This document shows, piece by piece, positions 55,950 to 64,000 of a stretch of DNA of 64,000 nucleotides. The stretch's first letter is position 1, and every line of letters starts with the position of its first letter. The notes beneath the pieces are model-generated. The model saw nothing but the letters and a program-made list of their open reading frames with translations, ran no database searches and had not been told where the DNA came from. Origin of the DNA: Polytrichum commune (Eukaryota; Streptophyta; Polytrichopsida; Polytrichales; Polytrichaceae); assembly GCA_950295325.1 (NCBI GenBank), contig OX485805.1, positions 39,419,501 through 39,483,500 of the forward strand. Reading direction: 5' to 3'. Made by a program: the position numbers and the translations under genes.

Positions 55950-58900
55950 GAGGGTTTAGGGGTTAGCCCTAGTCATATTAATTCACAAGGGGTCAACTAG
56001 GCTTGCATCAACAAACACAATGGTCGCATGTGAAATAGTGCCACTAGCTTCATTGAACTTTGCACATGTAGGTGCCGGAAATAGCCTAGCATGGAATCAC
56101 AAACCGTGACAAGGGCCAAAGCGTTAGTGCCACGTAGACTCATTTCAAGGGATAGCAATACCAGCCTTGAAATTACACAACAAAACTTGTGTTGCGTTAG
56201 CAAATCTACGATGAAACATATATAAACCAATCAAATCTAGGGATCCAATCAAGAAAAGTAACTACATACCACGTGCATACCTTACTTTGACACTCGCCAT
56301 TTTCAAAGAGCTCCAAATACACCCAAATCACCCGCATGCAAAAATTGCCACGCTACGTTTTATTCTTGGTTACAATATAGAGCCTACCTCTTAAAGAAGG
56401 CAGTAGCATGCGGGCAATGAGGCTCTTCATTTATGCCTTCTCCATTATGAATCAACATTGGGGTTATGTCATATCGATATAGGTGAGGGGGAGGTCATAT
56501 GCTCATTCTACGTGTCTCCCCAAACACACATACACATCATTTTCAATTAATAAGTGCTTACATAAACGAGTCTTTAACTTTAACTAATCATGGTGAAGCT
56601 CACATGCCAACTGAATGAAAATTGACTTTCCTGCTTCACAATGGCACATTGCAAAGATAGATAGAAACTCCGGACCTTTTGTAAGGCTCGCGTGAATAAA
56701 GTGGTTGTTCATAATGTTAATGGCTCAGTGTCCACTGGACAAAGGGCCATTGGGAGGCACATTGCACAATTGCCTCCCTATTGCCCAAAATGTTGTTGGA
56801 CAATACAAGCCTAATATTGGTGTTTTGTGCAATGCAAATAGTCGGGGAAAGGGACATGGTTCTCTTGCTCCGCATTACACGGGGATGAAGAAGGAGTATA
56901 AATCCACCAAGAATGTGGAGCATGTATCTGGTTATGCCATGATTACATCAAGTGGTACATGATGGGGAGCAACAAAAAGTGAGTTATGGACTGGCCAATA
57001 GTGCCTAGCATGTGGTTGATGAAGATTGGCACCAATCTTCTGGGGAATATATCAGCTCTAGAGGACGTCTGGTTCTAGTTGAAACAAAGGGAAGCAATAT
57101 TGTTGCTTCAAAGGTTGTCGACAACTAAAACCTTACCAAAATCTTGGTCCCATTTTTATGGGCCTCCAAACCTAGACTCCCACCTAGCATCCAACATATT
57201 GCAAGATAATGCGCCGAAATCCACCTACACTTGCTGCAAATCCAAAAAAACAAATGGGATAGCACATGCCACATGGATGGTTATTATGTCATTGGGGTCA
57301 CAACCATCCTATACCCATGATGTGAAGTAATCATGAACATTGTCTCCAAGGATGACAACTCTTACTGGGTTTGCAACTCAATTATAACATTATTCAGCTA
57401 TTATAAGCCATTCCATTTTAATAATACTAGTACACTTCTTCACCCAAGTTTTCAACCTGCATGTGCCATTGCAATGCACTATTGTGAGAATAAGCAAAGT
57501 ATAATGCAAAATTGAATCTAGCTTATTCCTAGCCCCACACATCGTACAAACTCATGTGAAAAATGTAATGATATTCCGCAATGCACATATCCACACTTCA
57601 CTAAGATTCTTCTTTGGCTTTAGGGAAGAAAGATAATGGACGTCCTGCAAACACATTTATTATGTGTTTAGATTCTATGTGCAAGGTGGATCACAACAAC
57701 AACAAGTTCATTCCTGCCCCACCATGCACTTACAATGAGGTCATGAATCTACTTGAGCTTGTGGGCATTGTGGAAGACAAATGGTTCTTTATCTAGAGCA
57801 TTGATGCACATGTTTGAGGATGACAATTTTTGACATTATATGTAGTAAGATATGGTGGTTACTAGCCATAATTTAATTGAAACTTAGACAAAGGTTCTTA
57901 GCATAGTAGACATAGCATTGTCCATGGTAATAGGCACACTACAAGCTTGCCAAAAACAAAAATGAAGTAACCATATCACTTTACACAATCAAAATAAGAT
58001 GACTTTCTTACTTTGGACGCTTATAACCGTGAATCTTTTTTCATGTTTTCACTCATCGCTCACAAAATATTGCTCAGTACTCATAGCTCACAAGATATCA
58101 CTCACTGCCCATATGTATCGTCCACTGCTCCCTGCTCACCACTCACATCTTAGCTTTACTTCACAATTCATAAACGTGGCACATTATGGTGTGTATTTAT
58201 AACATCCGTGAAAGTCTTCTACTATTGTTACCAACATTCTGAACATCTCAATCTTAGCGTATGTTAATGTAGATGCCTAAATATGATACATAAATATGCA
58301 ATAATTCAAGTCCTTACATTTCCATAATCCTCAACTCCTGTTGGCTTTTGTTTAGTTTATTTTAGCAAATTTAATATTCCCCAAATTGCAAATGCTTTAC
58401 TCAACTGCCCTGAAATTGTTGAATTGTGGACCTTCAATTCCATGATTTTAATTCAAATTTAAGTTTTTCTCACTTTTCAATAAGATCATCTCCTAGTTTT
58501 ATGTTCATGTGTTAAGCTGATTTCATTTTGAAGGTCTATATTGATATTAGTTTTAAATTAAATGCTCAAAATTGAGGTTAAGAAGAAGCGTATGTATATT
58601 ACTTTCTTTGTTTCATCACGTTTTCCAAAACCACGTGGATCATAGTGTGCAAACACCCTTCAAGTTTCAGAATGAAAATTGAAATGCAAAACTTACAAGA
58701 GTCGAATGCGAAGAGTTTCTTTCTCTTAAGTGATCACATATGTCCCCTTCCCACTATATAACCTAAATGATGTCTAGTTTTTTTAGCATACAATCCATAT
58801 ATAACTCATATTTTGAGTAAAAGTAGACATATTTCCAAGTCGAGTCTCTAGTCACCTCAATTTTATGGACCAATTCTTTGAATATTTACATCTCATGTGA

Positions 58901-59029
58901 ACCCCATGTGACTATTTGAGCTACCTACCTACATTTCAACTAGTTGTGTCAAAAGTGACCCCATCTAAAACCAATTTATTCTTCAATTCCACTTTCCAAA
59001 TTGGTTGATCACCTTGATGTTGTTGAGGG
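55950..59029. other. No recognisable gene or repeat
   Basis: Frames of 60-85 codons occur at 56.0-58.2 kb; I checked them for transposase, RT, integrase, kinase, LRR and PPR motifs and saw none. 58.05-58.15 kb is low complexity (CTCAC/ACTGC words). Confidence 0.4.
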
Positions 59030-59110
59030 ATTAGGTTGAATACACAACTTGAATGCCCTTATATCTAATACATACGTTGTATTTTGGATCATTGACTTCA
59101 CATATGAAGA
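59030..59110 (+). repeat. Dispersed repeat I, copy 2
   Basis: 'GAATGCCCTTATATCTAATA' and 'CATACGTTGTATTTTGGATC' align with 54018-54085 and 60150-60225. The opposite frames at 59031-59364 start in it and are not called. Confidence 0.45.
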
Positions 59111-60114
59111 TAATCATAACTAAACCAGGGGAGATCCGATTTCCAACACGATTCTGCAGATGTTCCTTCGTAGATTTCGTAACACAACACAACTTTTTGT
59201 TATGGTTAAATCTAATCGGTAGAAGTTGGAACACACGAACAAAAACACGGACCACATACCACCCACATAACCTCACCTTGCCTTCAAAACGGAGACCCCT
59301 CTCCTTGCGAGGAAAGGAAAGGATTGGGGGCATGGTGAGTGGGGTGAGTCAGTCCTCATCATGAGGTGTTGATAACCCACCTATTGCTCGTGTTGGTTTC
59401 CCTTTGTCTTACATTGTCAGAATCAAAATGCAAAAGGAGCGGATGGGGGTGGCCATCCACTAAAAGCTAAAGGCCTCCATGTAATATCTACATATATAAT
59501 ACTTATATGACGGTCGAGCCCTCCAAAACCGTACACATACACCACCCCCTTCGACCTCAAAGGCTGACCACCGCAAGTGACACCCACTCGAGAGAGCTTT
59601 GTGTTGTCTTTCAAGCTACGCCATGCTTACTTCACCATGTGTCGGTCATATGTTTGTGTTTTGGCTTGTTGAGGTTGACGCGCCTAAATCGAACACCACA
59701 ATAATACATGGACGGACACTTGTATTTGGGTGATATGTGATTATGTGTGGGTTTAGGAACCGACACTAGGAAAGGTAGGTGGTCTATAGAGATCGGACGA
59801 CTACATGTTCAAAATATGCTGATTGTTCTAGGATTAGTAGTCGATGTGAGTTACGTGCTCTGAAAAGTTCATATTGAAAAGTTTCTTTTACTTTTCTCTA
59901 CCTACATTACGTGATCGGATAGTATGCGTGTGACGGGGCGCGGAAGAGCTTGGTAAGAGTATGGTACTCGTGGATGGCTTTTAGCAACTTACATGCGATG
60001 ATAAATGGTGACCCACACTGATAGGTGATACCATGATTGTTTTCGTTTTAATCCACTTGTAGCAAAACCTGGTCGTATCTATATACAACTCATTTATCTA
60101 GTGCATTGTTTGGA
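59111..60114. other. No recognisable feature
   Basis: Non-coding; AAGGAAAGGAAAGGATTGG low complexity at about 59318. No inverted-repeat ends recognised. Confidence 0.45.
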
Positions 60115-60225
60115 TTGGTTGAATATCTTGATGCAATTTGGATTCAGTTTCCAATACATGAATTGGGTGCCTTTTAGATGCAAATACGTACTAGTGTATA
60201 TTGCTCATCAATGTCACATATGTGT
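60115..60225 (+). repeat. Dispersed repeat I, copy 3
   Basis: 'GAATTGGGTGCCTTTTAGAT', 'GCAAATACGTACTAGTGTAT' and 'GCTCATCAATGTCACATATG' match the other two copies; upstream 'GGTTGAATATCTTGATG' extends the similarity to 58999. Confidence 0.45.
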
Positions 60226-60925
60226 TTTGAAAATGTTGACATAGGAGAACATACTAAACAAAGTTCTAAACCCACAAATATAAAGAAATATGAGTTTGAG
60301 ACTTGGTGAGAATTTGTAGAAATGATGTAGGTAGGCCGTGCATGAACCATCTTAATCTTTAGGGGGTTGACCAACGACTTGTCAACAACCATTGTCTTGT
60401 ATATATTTTGAATGCAATTGTATAAAATCACATAGGGAGAGCACGTGTAGCTTGTCTTCACATTGTAGACAAAAATGTCATATAGTACAATCATTCATAT
60501 GCACACTTGTGAACTAAAAAAATAAGTCATCTACTACCAAGCCTGACAAGGGTCAACAGTGTTTCAGTTGAGGCCCTTGTTTTAAATTTCAACCACAAGT
60601 TTCGAATAACCGACTCCGCAAAAGTTGAATCGGAGTTTAGGGTTTAGGCTTGAGCTATGTTCTCAACTCGGAGATGCAGTTTGACATCCTTGCGATATGG
60701 GGATCAGATGGCTCTTATCACAACACCGACTACATGATTTAGTGTGGCACACACTATTCATCATCAACCCACATTAATTGTCCTGCAATCACTAGGTGGT
60801 AACTAGCAAGGGTATCCCATGAAACCTGGTGCAACATTACACGTCATAAAGACCACTGTGATTAGCATGATCAAATATAACTTAAACAACTGTAGGTCTT
60901 GATGTTGGAACTTCAGGTGAGAACC
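60226..60925. other. No recognisable feature
   Basis: Non-coding, no repeat recognised. Confidence 0.4.
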
Positions 60926-61130
60926 AATGTCGGATTGGTATAGTCTGTTTTTTATGCCATTTGTGTACCTATAATGAGGATTTCAAGAAAATGTTTGATA
61001 CAAGTAGGGTTTAAACCTGATACAATTTTAAACCCCGTTCTTGAAACTTTAGACAAATCAGGTGTCGGATTTGTATTGTCTAAATGTTTTTCCCCCATTC
61101 AAGTATGTATGATGAGGATTTCACATTTTT
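60926..61130 (+). repeat. Diverged direct duplication
   Basis: 'TGTCGGATTGGTATAGTCTG' followed by 'ATAATGAGGATTTCA' recurs as 'TGTCGGATTTGTATTGTCTA' followed by 'ATGATGAGGATTTCA', about 130 bp downstream. Confidence 0.6.
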
Positions 61131-62677
61131 TTGTACTAGTAGCATGGTATTTGTTTTAAATACCATTTGGGTCTATGCATCATGCAAGAACCTTCGTACA
61201 TAGATAAAAAGAAAAATTCCCTAGTATCAATAACGGTTGTAAAAACAACTTGGGTATACAACGATATTCTATATTTGACTTGTATTACAATTGTGATACC
61301 CATAGGTAGGTTCCTTGATACCAATATTGATGTTGGTTGTTGACACCATGCACATTCATTCACATATAGGTTGAATAGTGGTCCAACATCCGTAAAAAAT
61401 CCAACAAGAAATTCCAACCGTGGGACCAAACCTAACTTCAAACCGTTGTAAAGTCGTTCCTATGCAGCCCACAATTGAAACACATTGATTTTATTCCCAA
61501 TGAGTGCATGTTAGTTGAATTTTCACTAATGAAAGTTCAATAGGGTTTTTGGACATTATAAAACATAAATGCCTTTGCTTGATTAAAGAAATAAATTACA
61601 TTATCATTAAATAGTTGTAGCACAGTGTAACTCATAACATTAGCATGCATTGATTGGAATTAAGATAGAATAACTAAAATCGGTGAATGACCACTACTGG
61701 TGCACTAGACTAGAAATAGAATGATTCTCGTGTGGACCTCAAATGACTAATTGTAAAAGCGGTGGCCCAAAAAGGATGCAATGATAGGTGGGATGCAGTG
61801 ATTGGGCAGATAGGTGCTACTTCACACCACTTCCGATCACTTTTGGGTGCCATTGAGGTAATTATTTTGTCTGCATTCGTATGTAAAGTAGGATATCTTG
61901 ATGCTCAAATTAGGTTAACTCTATTGTCCAAGTAGGGGGTTCGTCTTATTTCCTCTTGGGAAAAATAGAATAAATTATGAAACAACTTGCACTCCTCATC
62001 ATTTCCTCTACTCCATCTCCTAAAAGTAGTGCACGAATTCCAAGCCACTCTTTCTCATCGACTCAACTTATTTTCACCATTCATGACACATGAAAACAAA
62101 GCTTGAGGATCTATGGATTGCCTTTATTAGTTTGCAAACCACATAGTGTGGAATTAGTAGCACACACGGTCTATTTGAACGGGTCGTCGAACCACATCAC
62201 CGGGCCCGATTCCATAATTGTCCTTTGCGGGGTTTCATTTTTGGTTTTCCTCCCAAACAACAACAACACATAACCCTAGTGATGAGGGAGCTACTTGGGG
62301 GCGAGGCCTTGCTTCGAGAAGGCTTTGTGACAAAAGGTTGTAACATGCATGGGGACAAACTATACGATTGTCTTGTTCCATTCCGAATGTGCAATCGGCC
62401 CCTTCCTACTAGGCATTGGAAAGTGGAAACCAACAATGGACTCGACAAGCCTTGTGTCCACAACCCAAGTGTGCGAATATTATTGGTTGGTGAGGAGGGC
62501 GAGCGATTGTGAGAGTGACCATGCATAAAGAGCTTATGAAGCAAGAAATGCAAATGTCAAATGAATGAATGAACGTAATGATAATTCGGTTTCGACGGTT
62601 GTGAGCAAAAGAGTCTTATGACAAGGGTGGTGGTACCCCAACACCACGACCGGTGCCAGGCTTGCCATTCAAGCATA
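61131..62677. other. No recognisable feature
   Basis: Overlapping opposite-strand frames at 61.1-61.4 and 62.2-62.55 kb are mutual shadows without recognised domains. Confidence 0.4.
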
Positions 62678-62870
62678 AGGTAGATAGAGGTTGGATGGGT
62701 CTTAGAATGGTTACAAGTTCCGACTAGCCCACTTCTCCTAGGATGTGAAACAAGCGATTAGTGCAAGATGGTTAGCAAACCCTAATCGAGACCATAGCCG
62801 CTTTCCTCACAGTTTTCGGAGCTTGTATGAATATCCTATTCATTATCAAAGTATTCATTTTCATGGTCCA
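62678..62870. mobile_element. Family A MITE, copy 7, truncated
   Basis: (TA)AGGTAGATAGAGG then 'GGATGGGTCTTAGAATGGTT', 'GTGCAAGATGGTTAGCAAAC' and 'GAATATCCTATTCATTATCA' match copies 3 and 4. The right half and its terminus are missing. Confidence 0.6.
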
Positions 62871-63344
62871 TTAGATATTGCATCATTACCCATATAAAAG
62901 AAGGGTGGGTCTAACTCCAATCAATTAAAATTGCCATTGGCTCCTATACATAAACATGGTGTTCGCGAAAACGTCACATGGCATGCAAAAATGTCATAAA
63001 TGCCAGTTTCATGAATACAAGGGAGCCTAGCTTGAATTGGTCTTTGGAGGCAACTTTTGCCAACTACATCTGGATGTATTTACAAAATGCTCGTAGCATG
63101 TGCAAGTGATAACAAGGGAAGTATCCTTGTCCAACCAAGTGTCAAGAAGATGAGATTGCTTGGCTAACTAAGGAAGAGGAGGTTAGGTGGACAAGTTGTT
63201 GTTGAAAACCTATAACTAGATCAAGTGCATATAAATCCAAATTCCGCCAACAAAATATGGTAGGATGTCTAGGAGCCCACTTTCACAATAATCATCATAT
63301 GTATCCTCATGCCTTCCTCAAAAATCTTTCATTGAAATTTTGTG
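62871..63344. other. No recognisable feature
   Basis: Non-coding spacer. Confidence 0.4.
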
Positions 63345-63651
63345 TCAAAGTGACATGTCCGTGTATTGCCACTATGATACTATTCGTCAACATTGGTAAA
63401 AACAATTAATGAAAAATTATTTACATTATGACATTCAAAGTAACACTTTGGGATACTTGAGAAGATGGTTTTATGTTTTGGTATACACCTCATAACACTA
63501 TTGAACATACCCATGTTAAAATGTTAGAGTGCACACTTCATTGTCAAGTGTCATGAGGTAGCACTAATGGTGAAGTTGTCGATTTTTAGTGTAACTTACG
63601 ATACGCCTCAAAATCGGATAAGTGACGCTAAATACCATAAATGATGTAGTG
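63345..63651. mobile_element. Family F element, copy 2, internally deleted
   Basis: 'GACATGTCCGTGTATTGCCA' to 'GATACTATTCGTCAACATTG' matches the left arm of the copy at 45027. 'CACCTCATAACACTATTGAA' matches an inner part. The right end GACGCTAAATACCATAAATG then ATGTAGTG gives the inverse terminus CACTACATCATTTATGGTAT. The left terminus is missing. CACTAC is the best evidence that family F is CACTA-type. Confidence 0.7.
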
Positions 63652-63876
63652 ATTCTTTTTTTAAGGTGGTCATCAAAGCTTTCAACCATGTAATTCTTCG
63701 CCTATTACTTGATGGCTCAATGTAGCCATGTGAGTAGAAATCAACCCCAAAGTATTTATATTCATAGGAGTGCTCTATTTGCTCTATACCTAGGAAAAAT
63801 TCCTCTTGGTTGACTTTCCTTTTGTTTTGGTCAAAGATCGTAAATTTGATTTTAGAAGAAAATGGAATCAAGACTA
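63652..63876 (-). pseudogene. LINE reverse transcriptase fragment
   Basis: The minus-strand frame reads 'SSKIKFTIFDQN', 'YEYKYFGVDFYSHGYIEPSS' and 'RRRITWLKALMTTLKKE'. This is the block after the catalytic YxDD in plant LINEs ('sKT...vF', 'ykYLGi.f', then a basic helix). Note F for the usual L in YLG. Only this 75-residue piece remains; it is bounded exactly by an F terminus on one side and a D terminus on the other. Confidence 0.75.
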
Positions 63877-64000
63877 CACTAATATGTGCAATTAGGTTGC
63901 CTTTGCAAACATGTTGCCTCTTTACCCATGCGAATTACCTTGGGATCAAAATAAGGTCACAAAAACTTATAACTTTTCTTATCAATATGTATGACAACCA
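63877..64000. mobile_element. Family D MITE, copy 3, cut by window end
   Basis: Starts CACTAATATGTGCAATTAGG then TTGCC, 'CATGTTGCCTCTTTACCCAT'. This gives the best-preserved outer terminus of family D (CACTA). The right end is beyond the window. Confidence 0.75.

Noticed and set aside
56705-57330. Possible transposase-derived frames
   Set aside because: No DDE, zinc-finger or dimerisation motif could be seen and the frames are interrupted; left unassigned.
1-64000. CRISPR array or prokaryotic operon
   Set aside because: No regular short repeats with unique spacers, no Shine-Dalgarno-linked genes, and plant-specific transposons throughout.

Overview
The window looks like intergenic nuclear DNA from a land plant with a large, transposon-rich genome. 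I draw this from plant-type LINE fragments with the C-terminal zf-RVT/'WTIWVERN' region, a Stowaway MITE (terminus CTCCCTCCGTCCCAAAATG, TA target site), an Emigrant/Lemi1-like pogo MITE (terminus CAGTCYACCCTCTATAAATG), many small inverted-repeat elements, AT-rich sequence and no dense coding. Stowaway and Emigrant-type elements favour a seed plant, but I cannot name the lineage. I found no intact protein-coding gene, rRNA, tRNA, CRISPR or bacterial-style operon. The open frames are short, and nearly all lie inside repeats or carry no recognisable domain.

The autonomous-type remains are four decayed LINEs. A 3' fragment lies at about 1740-2325 (+). A long RT-to-zf-RVT copy lies at about 18130-22080 (-). 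A structurally different LINE with an RNase H domain lies at about 33600-35740 (-). A short RT fragment lies at 63652-63876 (-). The 18-22 kb LINE is split by two inverted-repeat DNA elements (18634-19223 and 20072-20984), each flanked by a perfect 8-bp target-site duplication. A third element of this general type lies at 14523-14917.

Around these are at least eight families of short non-autonomous inverted-repeat elements, most present two to seven times. For cross-reference I label them A (AGGTAGATG ends), C (AGGTAGAAATACC ends), D, E, F, J and K (CACTA/CACTG-like ends), H (GTGGTGTCTA near the ends), and M (GAGAGAGGGAATTATTG ends). Single examples of Stowaway, Emigrant-like and PIF/Harbinger-like (TTA site) elements are also present. 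The F copy at 45027-46035 is a nearly complete 1-kb foldback hairpin.

Layout: 1-14.5 kb is mostly unannotated, with scattered D, M, A and H copies and one possible SINE. 14.5-23.1 kb holds the nested LINE and several MITEs. 23-33 kb is A, E and K elements plus the Stowaway copy. 33-41 kb holds the RNase H LINE, the pogo MITE, a long J copy and a compositionally distinct 1.2-kb tract (39.4-40.6 kb). 41-50.5 kb is the densest cluster: A, M, F, pogo-like, PIF-like, and K with a nested C. 50.4-52.6 kb has three tandem repeats. 53-64 kb has H, E and C copies, then mostly unrecognised sequence, ending in a back-to-back F/LINE/D series. Since no gene is supported, there is no pathway to describe. 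The story is repeated insertion and decay of transposons.
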